Source: Adlercreutzia shanghongiae
GTDB lineage: Bacteria; Actinomycetota; Coriobacteriia; Coriobacteriales; Eggerthellaceae
Reading direction: 5' to 3'
Length of the DNA stretch: 64,000 nucleotides
Assembly (NCBI RefSeq): GCF_035830635.1
Contig: NZ_JAYMFI010000001.1
Location: 372,001-436,000, forward strand
The position numbers were made by a program, and so were the translations under genes. The notes beneath the pieces are model-generated. The model made no database searches. It was not told where the DNA came from and saw only the letters and a program-made list of their open reading frames with translations. How positions within the stretch are numbered: position 1 is the first letter of the stretch; every line of letters begins with the position of its first letter. This document shows, piece after piece, positions 22,653 through 29,934 of the stretch.

Positions 22653-23165
22653 CTAGCGCACCGCCCACACAACATCGGAGAGAACTGACAGGGGTACGCC
22701 GCTGATATCGGCATTCATAATGGCGCCGCCGCCAGCAACGTTGCTGGAGCAGGCGCAGCCCAAGCGCAGCACCGGAGCATCCTCGTCGCCTTCTACCGCG
22801 TCAAGCGCCACGTCCATAACGGCCGCCGGGCTCACCAGCTTGACGTTGTTCGAAAGGGCATCGGCGGTATACTCGGGCATTTTCGCGCAAAGCACAGCCG
22901 CCGCCTTGTTGAACACGCTTGAAATCTCCGTCGTGGAGCTAACGGCATCTTGGGTGTAGGCGAACTCGCCGACCACCTCGCGCTGCGCTGCGTCCGCAGA
23001 GGCCCCGCCGATCTCGACGGCCTCTTCGGTCGCGTTGATCGGGGCGCCATAGGCGACTCCTTCGCCAGCGAGAGTCGCAAGCCCGGCTCCGGCGCCGGTG
23101 AGAACCATGGCTCCGGCAAGCAGCGTTGCGCCAGCACGGCGGGCATCTACTGTCTTTTCCATCAT
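22653..23165 (-). CDS. Short secreted partner of the cytochrome fusion (paralogue 2, C-terminally truncated)
   Basis: A 170-residue protein with a Sec signal (AGATLLAGAMVLTGAGAGLATLAGEGVAYG). It aligns with the first 60 percent of the partners at 13722 and 29119: a FAYTQD stretch, an AAVLCAKMPEYTADAL stretch, then LGCACSSN and NADISGVPLSVL. It then stops, where the paralogues continue another 90-100 residues (SDGYEVALPL, GGANQLWLG). I found no remnant of the missing half downstream. It is either a decayed copy or a naturally shorter variant. I start at the first of two adjacent ATGs after AAGGAGACG (23165), 26 bp after the cytochrome gene. Confidence 0.65.
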   Translation of the reverse strand: MMEKTVDARRAGATLLAGAMVLTGAGAGLATLAGEGVAYGAPINATEEAVEIGGASADAAQREVVGEFAYTQDAVSSTTEISSVFNKAAAVLCAKMPEYTADALSNNVKLVSPAAVMDVALDAVEGDEDAPVLRLGCACSSNVAGGGAIMNADISGVPLSVLSDVVWAVR

Positions 23166-23191
23166 CGTCTCCTTCAGTGAACCAGGTTGGC

Positions 23192-24874
23192 TTATCGGAC
23201 GTTGACCAGGAAGTTGGTCACAGCAGGCGCAGGCGTCTCGGTGCCATCGGCCTGCAGGCTCGTTGCCTTCACCTTCACCAGATATGCGCCCTTCTCGGTG
23301 AACTCGTTGCTCAAATCGAGCTTCCAGTACACCCACGGACCAGGTTCAGTGTTCGGTGTTTCGTAGGTCTTCCAGGTCTCCCCGCCATCGAAGGAGAACT
23401 CCACCTTGCTGATGGGCTCGTCGAAAGCATAGGAGTAGCCTTCCAGGTGAATAGGCTGGCCCGCCGGGAAGATCTGTCCGTCATAGGCGGACAGCACGCC
23501 GGACAGCGGCTTGTACACGCCATAGGTGCCGAAAATCGCGTACTCGGAATTCTCCTTTTGCGTGTTAACAATGTGAATCTCCTGCACTTGCTTGATAGCG
23601 TTGCCGGCGCTAATGCATTGGGACATGTAGCGCACAGGATAGCCCTGCTCGGCATAGAGGATATCGCCGTTCATCTTCGTGACCAAAACACCGTCGTATT
23701 TCAGGACGTCCTCGAGAGAGGGGCCCCAGTTGTTCGCGTACGTATCGACGCCCGCGAACACGACAGCGTCAGCTCCGGCCTGCGGTTTTGCGTACTCAAT
23801 GATGGCGCTCAGCGGAATGCCCTCGACTTCTACGTTACCAACCGTGCCGGCAGCGACGCCGGTCTCGGTGCAGGCCGTGGCGAAGACCTCGGTCTTGGTG
23901 CCGAATTGTTCGGTCATTTCTTTCAGGGTCATCTCAAAGGGCTGATCGACATCGCCGTCAACCTTGATGACCCAGTTATCCTGATCCTCTTGGCTCACAT
24001 CGGCATCGGTGGGCATGTCCTTCTGAGCCAGACGCGAGGTCTTGAACCAAAGATCATCGCGGTCGGTAATGGTGGTCTGGTCGAAGGAGAACTCGGCCGC
24101 AGCCGTATCAGCCGGCACGTCGGTCACACCAGTGAACAAATCATACTTGACCTCGTCCCATAGCTTATACTCGCCGCCCCAGTCGATATAGTGGCAGGAT
24201 TGGCAATCGCCTTCCATGGCGTTGAAGGCCGCGTTAGAGTAGTGCAGCGTATGCATAGCATCTTTGAAGGGAACGCTGCCAACCTCGTGCTCTTCGCTGT
24301 GGCAGCCCTTGCACGTCTGGACCGTCTGCTCGGTGTTGTAGCCCGTCAAGAACGCACTGAAGTGATACCACGATTCGTTGGCCATAGCCTCTTCCAAGCT
24401 ATGGCAGCTGCTCGTGCAGCCACGATTGTCCGCATTGAACATAAGGTTGTTGAAGCCCTCGATGTTGTGCACCTCGGTACCGTTGCGGAAATCCGGCTGA
24501 GCGAAGCGATTGCTGAAATCGCTCGGCACCTTCTGAATCTGCGTGCCGTCCTCAAGAGTGACAACCACGGGAATCAGATCGGTTAAATTGTCGTTGAGCG
24601 TCCAGTCTTTCAGATGCTTGGAATACTCCTCCACCGCATCGGTGGTGTTCATGTACTCGTAGCCCTCGGCCGATCCGCCGTAGTGGCGGAAGTCCATCGA
24701 GGGCTCCTCGGCGGCCGTACTCGGCAAGTTCTCGCCCGTTGACGACTGCGGTGCGCAAGCGACAAAGCTCACCAGCCCCAAAGCCATCACGAAGCCGAGC
24801 ACGAGAGCGCCGAGGCGCTGCTTGCGCGAGGCTAGCGCCTTACGCTGTTTCGGTGCCTCACTGTGTTGCGTCAT
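23192..24874 (-). CDS. Cytochrome c / sulfite-oxidase-like fusion (paralogue 2)
   Basis: A 560-residue exported lipoprotein (hydrophobic 21-39, lipobox VAC at Cys40). Heme-type sites: CKGCH (188) and CQSCH (224), plus CTSSCH at 153-158, a C-x3-CH variant where the paralogues have C-x2-CH. A sulfite oxidase/YedY-like domain spans about 300-450, with Cys335 (FATACTETG) at the Mo-ligand position, NVEVEGIPLSAIIEYA and GYPVRYMSQ. The C-terminal Ig-like domain has VEFSFDGGETWKTYETP. The start at 24874 follows TAAGGAGGAGAGTTTC; the frame open to 24964 is not used. It forms a two-gene unit with 22653. Unlike paralogue 1 it has no NrfC/NrfD genes, so electrons must arrive from elsewhere. Confidence 0.85.
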   Translation of the reverse strand: MTQHSEAPKQRKALASRKQRLGALVLGFVMALGLVSFVACAPQSSTGENLPSTAAEEPSMDFRHYGGSAEGYEYMNTTDAVEEYSKHLKDWTLNDNLTDLIPVVVTLEDGTQIQKVPSDFSNRFAQPDFRNGTEVHNIEGFNNLMFNADNRGCTSSCHSLEEAMANESWYHFSAFLTGYNTEQTVQTCKGCHSEEHEVGSVPFKDAMHTLHYSNAAFNAMEGDCQSCHYIDWGGEYKLWDEVKYDLFTGVTDVPADTAAAEFSFDQTTITDRDDLWFKTSRLAQKDMPTDADVSQEDQDNWVIKVDGDVDQPFEMTLKEMTEQFGTKTEVFATACTETGVAAGTVGNVEVEGIPLSAIIEYAKPQAGADAVVFAGVDTYANNWGPSLEDVLKYDGVLVTKMNGDILYAEQGYPVRYMSQCISAGNAIKQVQEIHIVNTQKENSEYAIFGTYGVYKPLSGVLSAYDGQIFPAGQPIHLEGYSYAFDEPISKVEFSFDGGETWKTYETPNTEPGPWVYWKLDLSNEFTEKGAYLVKVKATSLQADGTETPAPAVTNFLVNVR

Positions 24875-25051
24875 GAAACTCTCCTCCTTAACGTTTCCGT
24901 TTCCCAGTGGCTTGCCTGTGGCACCGAGGCGGTTCTCTCCACCGCTCCGGTCCGTGGTCCGCACCCCCCTTCATGGGCATAAGAAGCCGCTGATCCTTAT
25001 GTTTCATTTTAAAAACGTGCCATCTGTCTGGATATTTCAGATCATCAACCT

Positions 25052-25077
25052 CTGTGAGGGGTATGCACCCCTCACAG
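25052..25077. promoter_or_regulatory. Perfect 11 bp inverted repeat between cytochrome fusion and CMD genes
   Basis: CTGTGAGGGGT (25052-25062), ATGC, ACCCCTCACAG (25067-25077). It lies 27 bp after the stop of the 25105 gene and 178 bp before the cytochrome start on the same strand. No T-run follows on the minus strand, so an operator or RNA hairpin is more likely than an ordinary terminator. Confidence 0.55.
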
Positions 25078-25104
25078 GAGACGTTTCGCGATACAGGCAA
25101 ACGC

Positions 25105-25878
25105 CTATCCGTCCTGCGCCACCGCATCGAGGGCGGCCAGAGCGTTTAGGGTGCGGGGATAGCCGATGAAGGGCAGGTTGCTCGAGACGACGCGGATAAG
25201 CAGTTCGCGGGAGTTGCCCACGGACAGATTCGCGCCGGCATGACCACGCAGCTGTGCGTCGCAGCCGCCCTGGGCGGCGATGTAACAGAAGGTCACGAGC
25301 TCGCGCTGCTTCAGATCGAGCCCGCCGCGGGTGTACCAGTCGCCGAAGCAGTTGTCCACGAGCCACTCGTTTATCCAGGGGTAATCGGGATTGCCCTTCG
25401 ACTTGTAATCGCGCATGGATTCGCCGAAGATGTCGACTTGCGCCTGCTCGCCTGCGGCCATACGGCTTTTGCGCTCGGGCTTGGTGGTTGCCCGTTCGGG
25501 CAGAGGAAGCTGGGTGTCCTGGGCTTCCAGGATCTCATTGGTCGCCTTCAGAAACGGGAACACGCGTCCAATACCCAGATAGGCCACGGCCTGATAGACA
25601 ACCTCTTTCGCCTGAACGGGCGTGATGCCGTTGCGCAACGCGGCAGGGAGCATCGCGCAATATTCATCGATGCCCTGGCAACCCAGAAGCGTGGCAAGCC
25701 AGCCCAGATAGCGTGTCTCGTCGTCGAGCTGCACCTGCGTGACAACCTCGTCGAAGGCGAAATTGTCGAAGCGCTCAATGAACTCAGGGTCGGTACGCAG
25801 AAAGTCACTTTCGTAGCCCGGGAACATCTTCTCATGAAAGGCGCGGGCGTCTTCGGTGATACGAGCCTCGTAGGTCAT
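25105..25878 (-). CDS. Double-domain carboxymuconolactone decarboxylase-family protein
   Basis: A 257-residue protein with two CMD/AhpD-like helical domains. The first is at about 30-120 (DDETRYLGWLATLLGCQGIDEYCAMLPAAL, then PVQAKEVVYQAVAYLGIGR). The second is at about 165-250 (LDLKQRELVTFCYIAAQGGCDAQLRGHAGANLSVG). An AhpD-like CxxC pair is not visible; single Cys residues (GCQ, GGCD) are present, so peroxidase activity is not supported. Start and stop nearly touch the SDR gene upstream (2 bp gap), so the two are co-translated. With the neighbouring SDR, LysR and aldo/keto reductase it may belong to a small carbonyl-compound pathway. Confidence 0.85.
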   Translation of the reverse strand: MTYEARITEDARAFHEKMFPGYESDFLRTDPEFIERFDNFAFDEVVTQVQLDDETRYLGWLATLLGCQGIDEYCAMLPAALRNGITPVQAKEVVYQAVAYLGIGRVFPFLKATNEILEAQDTQLPLPERATTKPERKSRMAAGEQAQVDIFGESMRDYKSKGNPDYPWINEWLVDNCFGDWYTRGGLDLKQRELVTFCYIAAQGGCDAQLRGHAGANLSVGNSRELLIRVVSSNLPFIGYPRTLNALAALDAVAQDG

Positions 25879-25880
25879 GG

Positions 25881-26720
25881 CTACTCACCTGCCGGGTAGT
25901 CGGTAGAAGCGGCCAGTTCCGTCTGGGTTTTGTAGTCGCCCAGGCGCTCCTCAAGGCGCTCGATAGTGGCGGCAAGCGCCTGGCTTCCATAGACCTGGCG
26001 CAGCGGCGCCGGCTCGATGGCCACTGACTCAATCATGCGCGCGGCCATCTTCGCAGGATCGCCCGCAGCCAAGCCCTTAGCGGGATCGAGCATGTTCAAA
26101 AAGCCGTGCACGTGATCGTAGGCGGGCATGAGATCGGCCACATGCGCGCTGCCGTAGCGAAACTCGGTGCGCGCACCGCCGGGCTCGACGATGGTGACGC
26201 CGATGTTGAACTTCGCCACCTCCTGGGCCACCGATTCACAAAAGCCCTCAATGCCGAACTTGCAGGCATGGTACATGCTGTTGGCGGCGTAGGCCACCTG
26301 CCCGCCGTAGCTGGAAACCTGGATGATGCGGCCATGGCCCTGCTCGCGCAGGTGGGGCAGTGCCGTGCGAATCACCTGGATGGACCCGGTGAGATCAGTG
26401 GCGATGATCTTGTCGATATCGGCATCGGAAAGCTCCTCAGCCGCGCCGAACAGGCCGTAGCCTGCATTGCTCACGACGACGTCAATCACACCATGACGAT
26501 CGAAAGCTGCGTTGATAACCTCGTGCACGGCAGGCACATCGGTCACATCCAGAATGACGCAGTCGAAGGTGTCAGGGTAGCGCTCGATGAGCTCTTCCAC
26601 CTTATCCCTCGAGCGCACGGTGCCGATGACGGTCTTGCCGGCCTCCAAAAGCTGTCGAGTCATCTCGTTGCCGAAGCCGGAGCTTACGCCGGTGACAAGC
26701 CACGTATTCGCGTTGTCCAT
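25881..26720 (-). CDS. Short-chain dehydrogenase/reductase
   Basis: A 279-residue classical SDR. NAD(P) motif TGVSSGFG (residues 8-15), then VSNAGYG (the NNAG-type motif), catalytic Ser in IIQVSSYGG, and the YHACK Tyr/Lys pair. PGGARTEF follows, which closes the cofactor site. It is a cytosolic NAD(P)-dependent oxidoreductase; the substrate is unknown. I start at Met13 of the frame (26720) after AAGAAGGTCGCC, because the upstream 12 residues are only basic filler. It is divergent from the LysR gene at 26874, with a LysR-type box between them, so regulation by that LysR is likely. Confidence 0.9.
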   Translation of the reverse strand: MDNANTWLVTGVSSGFGNEMTRQLLEAGKTVIGTVRSRDKVEELIERYPDTFDCVILDVTDVPAVHEVINAAFDRHGVIDVVVSNAGYGLFGAAEELSDADIDKIIATDLTGSIQVIRTALPHLREQGHGRIIQVSSYGGQVAYAANSMYHACKFGIEGFCESVAQEVAKFNIGVTIVEPGGARTEFRYGSAHVADLMPAYDHVHGFLNMLDPAKGLAAGDPAKMAARMIESVAIEPAPLRQVYGSQALAATIERLEERLGDYKTQTELAASTDYPAGE

Positions 26721-26801
26721 GGCGACCTTCTTTCTTTTCGTGTCTTCGCGGGCCAACCGAGATCCGCTTTTGCCATGAGCCCATATTAAGCGGCTTTATA
26801 C

Positions 26802-26820
26802 TTATCAACAATTCCAATAA
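26802..26820. promoter_or_regulatory. LysR-type box in the SDR/LysR divergent region
   Basis: TTAT-N11-ATAA, a perfect inverted repeat in the T-N11-A form recognised by LysR regulators, 54 bp before the LysR start and 82 bp before the SDR start. Confidence 0.55.
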
Positions 26821-26873
26821 CTTTTGCTTTTCATCAGTTACACTAATGCAATCACGCTAAAGGAGGATGCGCC

Positions 26874-27761
26874 ATGCTCATGCGTCAGCTGGAATACTTC
26901 TGCGCCGTCTGCCGAAGTGGCAGCTTCACCAAAGCTGCTGAGGAAAACTTCGTCTCGCAATCGGCCATCTCCCAGCAGGTGAAGGCGCTCGAGGGCGACC
27001 TCGACATCGAGCTTATCGAACGCCGCGGCCGTAGCTTCCGCCTCACTCCCGCCGGGGAGCACTTCTATCGCAAAGCCGCCGACATTCTCGCCCAGCTGGA
27101 AGATTTGCGCTACGAGGTGCAGGGTATCGCCGGTGGCTATGGGGCGAAGCTTTCCGTGGGGTACCTCAACCGTTATGAAGGCTGGGAAGTGCAAGCCGCT
27201 GTGGCCGCCTTCGCCGCGCGCCATCCGCACATCGAGATCAATGCCATCGGCGGCAGCCACGACGAGTTGTACCGCATGATGCTTGCCGGCACCGTGGACA
27301 TGGCCTTCAACGACCGGCGCCGCGAGCTGTCCGACGATTTCGAGAACCGCTATTTGATGACGGGCTACGCCTACGCAGAGCTCTCCGAGAGCAATCCTCT
27401 CGCCACCGCCGAGCGCCTTACCGTGGGCGTTCTCAAGAACCAGACCGCCATTCTCATCGCCTCCCCGGAACTGGAAGAGGTCGAGCGCGCCTTCTATCGC
27501 GACCACCTGAACTTCGACGGAGAGTTCCTCTTCGTGCGCTCCCGCGAAGAGGGCCGCATGCTCGTGGCCGGTAACCACGGCTTCATGCCCACGGAGTCGC
27601 GCCTGGCCGAAGGACCCTCGGGCACCATTTTGCGCCGCATCCCCTTAACAACTTCTGGCGACCAGCAGCTTTCTCACGAGTACTACGCCTTCTGGCTGAA
27701 GAGTCGAACCACTCCCCTCGTCGAGGAGTTCGCCGAGATCCTCGAGGGCCTCTTCGCCTAA
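26874..27761 (+). CDS. LysR-family transcriptional regulator
   Basis: A 295-residue protein. The N-terminal HTH is well conserved (QLEYFCAVCRSGSFTKAAEENFVSQSAISQQVKALE), and an effector-binding domain follows from about residue 90 (KLSVGYLNRYEGWEVQAAVAAF). AAAGGAGGATGCGCC precedes the ATG. It is divergent from the SDR/CMD operon and convergent with the aldo/keto reductase gene, whose end lies 18 bp away. It probably controls the SDR operon through the box at 26802 and perhaps its own gene. Confidence 0.9.
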   Translation: MLMRQLEYFCAVCRSGSFTKAAEENFVSQSAISQQVKALEGDLDIELIERRGRSFRLTPAGEHFYRKAADILAQLEDLRYEVQGIAGGYGAKLSVGYLNRYEGWEVQAAVAAFAARHPHIEINAIGGSHDELYRMMLAGTVDMAFNDRRRELSDDFENRYLMTGYAYAELSESNPLATAERLTVGVLKNQTAILIASPELEEVERAFYRDHLNFDGEFLFVRSREEGRMLVAGNHGFMPTESRLAEGPSGTILRRIPLTTSGDQQLSHEYYAFWLKSRTTPLVEEFAEILEGLFA

Positions 27762-27779
27762 CCCCGCTTGCCGCAAACG

Positions 27780-28877
27780 CTACACCCCGAAGTACGCCGC
27801 AATCTCGGTCATGCGGGCGCTCTGATTGACGCCGAAGGGGCAGCGGCGATTGCAGTGCCCGCAGTGGGTGCAATCGCTCGCGTGGCGCTCCAACGTGCGG
27901 TAGTGGTCGGCGGCCATGGCGTCGCCCAGACGCGCCAAATCATAGTACTTGTTGGCAAGACCTATGGCGATGCCCTCGGGACAGGGCTGGCAGTGGTTGC
28001 AGTAGACGCACACCCCTTCGGCCTCGGGCGGTGCGAACTGGCCGATGACCGCATAGCTGCGCTGCTCGGGCGTCGCGTCAACCCAAGCGAGCATATCCGC
28101 CAGATCGGCCTCGTTGCGCACACCGGGCAGGGCCACGATGACGCCGGGCTTGTCCAGCACATACTGCAGGCACTGCACCGGCGTGAGCGGCGCATGGAAC
28201 GGCGAAGCCACCGCATCGAGCAACTGGCCACCGGCAAAGGTCTTCATGACCGAAATGCCCACGCCGGCGCGCTCGAACTCCTTGTAAAGCGAAGCACGAT
28301 CATCAGCACTGCCCTTGCCGTAGGCCGATTCATCGGTGAAGTCGTACATGGGATTCATCGAGAACATGCCCATGTCCATGGCCCCCGTGGCCAAAAAACG
28401 CCGGGCGATGTGCACGCTATGGGTAGAAAAGCCCAGATGGCGAATGACGCCCTCTTGCTTGCGGCGGCAGGCGTAGTCCCAAATGCCCCCGTTCATCACC
28501 TTGTCGAAATCGGCATCCTCGTCGATGCAATGGATGAAGCCGAAGTCGGCGTAGTCAGTGTCAAGAGTGCGTAAACGCTCCTCGAACTCGCGGATGGCCG
28601 TCTTGGCGTCGGTGGTCCAGCCGTAGGCTCCGCGAGAGTAGTCGGCGCCAAGGTGCACCTGCAACATCATGCGGTCACGCTGACCGCGCAGGGCCCGGGC
28701 GATGCCCTCGAAGGCCGAGGCCTCGCTGGGGATGAAGTCCATGTAGTTCACGCCGGCCTCCATGGCCGCGCGCACCGTTCGCTCAATCTCTGCGGTCGAT
28801 GAATTGTGCAGGCTTCCGGCCCCCAGGCCGATGACGCTGATCTTCTCCCCGCCATGGGGCAGTGTCCGGTATTCCAT
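27780..28877 (-). CDS. Aldo/keto reductase-like protein with C-terminal 4Fe-4S domain
   Basis: A 365-residue protein. Residues 1-285 form the aldo/keto reductase barrel, and the C-terminus adds two Cys clusters (CVYCNHCQPCP and CTHCGHCNRRCPFGV), as in the Fe-S AKR family. Of the usual catalytic tetrad, Asp47 (NYMDF) and His116 (GFIHCID) are visible. The Tyr expected five residues after the Asp is replaced (FIPSE), and the Lys of the usual ATK strand is missing (MLQVHLG). Normal ketone reduction is therefore doubtful; electron transfer through the clusters may matter more. I start at 28877 (GGAAAGGATGCCCT); the frame extends upstream but without support. Confidence 0.85.
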   Translation of the reverse strand: MEYRTLPHGGEKISVIGLGAGSLHNSSTAEIERTVRAAMEAGVNYMDFIPSEASAFEGIARALRGQRDRMMLQVHLGADYSRGAYGWTTDAKTAIREFEERLRTLDTDYADFGFIHCIDEDADFDKVMNGGIWDYACRRKQEGVIRHLGFSTHSVHIARRFLATGAMDMGMFSMNPMYDFTDESAYGKGSADDRASLYKEFERAGVGISVMKTFAGGQLLDAVASPFHAPLTPVQCLQYVLDKPGVIVALPGVRNEADLADMLAWVDATPEQRSYAVIGQFAPPEAEGVCVYCNHCQPCPEGIAIGLANKYYDLARLGDAMAADHYRTLERHASDCTHCGHCNRRCPFGVNQSARMTEIAAYFGV

Positions 28878-28959
28878 AGGGCATCCTTTCCAGGCCTTCG
28901 ACCTGCTCCGGGAAGACATAAAACTCAATGACGCACGCAAGGCCATGCTGCGCCCTCAG

Positions 28960-28987
28960 TCTATAGTAAGATTGAGGAATCTTGCAA
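28960..28987 (-). promoter_or_regulatory. Promoter of the Fe-S aldo/keto reductase gene
   Basis: Minus strand: TTGCAA (28987-28982), 16 bp spacer, TATAGA (28965-28960). An imperfect dyad, CCTCA...TGAGG, covers the -10 region and could be an operator. Confidence 0.4.
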
Positions 28988-29060
28988 GCAATCGCATGCT
29001 CTTCTTCACTTCATAAGTCTGACTAATGCTCAATCGACTAATGCATGGAACCACATGAAG

Positions 29061-29097
29061 ATACAAAAAGCCCGCGCCGTTTACCGTCGCGGGCTTC
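29061..29097 (-). terminator. Terminator of the cytochrome-fusion pair 3
   Basis: Minus strand AAGCCCGCG (29096-29088) pairs with CGCGGGCTT (29076-29068), followed by TTTTTGT. 22 bp after the stop of the 29119 gene. Confidence 0.85.
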
Positions 29098-29118
29098 AGA
29101 GGGAGGGCTTGATTCGGG

Positions 29119-29934
29119 TTACTTCACCGTGCCGCCGAAAGCAACACCCACATTCGGCAGGTTCGCATAGTCGCGCTCAGCCGCATCGATTCCGGGAGCG
29201 GCCGGCACCTCAGAGGTGTCACGCGTTTCCACGGTGATGGCAATAATGTCACGAGCGAAGTAACGAGCTGAGGTAGACCCCAGCCACAGTTGATTGGCGC
29301 CGCCCATGGACTCATCGAGCGGCGATCCGTTCACCGCGAACACGAGAGGGGCATAACGCTGCTCCAAATAGCGTAACGGCAAGGCGACCTCGTAGCCATC
29401 GGCCGAAGAGAACACCACTGTGTTCGCGTCCTCGGCGGGGCGGGCAGCAGCGAGGAGGTGCGATACGCTCACACCCGTGACTGCCGCGTTGATGCTGGCA
29501 GCCCCATCTGCCGGATTGCCCGCGCAGCTACAGCCCATAATGGCCGTTTGAGCATCTTCTCCGTCCATGATCTGCTCGGCCGTCGCGACATAGGCGTTTC
29601 GCACAGCGCCGCCCACAGCGATCTCCCACGCCTCGACATTTTCCGCCGCAGTTCCACCTGCGTAAGCAGATCCGCACAAATAGCGGGCCGACTCGCCCAT
29701 GTTTTTGACAATAGCCGACAGAGGCGTTACCTCGCTTTGCGTGAAGGCAAATACACCCTGCACAATGGGGCATGCGACACGGGCACCCTCGACCGCAACC
29801 GACTCCTCGGCCCCAGTCGACATAACTTCAGACGAAGCCTGGTCGGCAAAAGCTAGCGTGCCGCTCGCGCCCATGGAGGCCAAAAGCAGTGCCGAACCTC
29901 CAATTCCCGCAATCTTCCTCATTTTCTCGCTCAT
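29119..29934 (-). CDS. Secreted sulfite-oxidase-fold-like partner protein (paralogue 3)
   Basis: A 271-residue protein with a Sec signal (IAGIGGSALLLASMGASGTLAFA). It is clearly a paralogue of 13722: FAFTQSEVTPLSAI, ARYLCGSAYAGG, MGCSCAGNPADG, NAAVTGVSVSHLL, SADGYEVALPLRYLEQRYAPLVF and MGGANQLWLGSTSA. The GCSCAGN segment is where the Mo-binding Cys sits in sulfite-oxidase-fold enzymes, but whether this protein holds a cofactor is unknown. The ATG overlaps the TAA of the cytochrome gene (TAATG), strong evidence that the two are made together in fixed ratio. Its function is probably as the second subunit of the complex. Confidence 0.72.
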   Translation of the reverse strand: MSEKMRKIAGIGGSALLLASMGASGTLAFADQASSEVMSTGAEESVAVEGARVACPIVQGVFAFTQSEVTPLSAIVKNMGESARYLCGSAYAGGTAAENVEAWEIAVGGAVRNAYVATAEQIMDGEDAQTAIMGCSCAGNPADGAASINAAVTGVSVSHLLAAARPAEDANTVVFSSADGYEVALPLRYLEQRYAPLVFAVNGSPLDESMGGANQLWLGSTSARYFARDIIAITVETRDTSEVPAAPGIDAAERDYANLPNVGVAFGGTVK

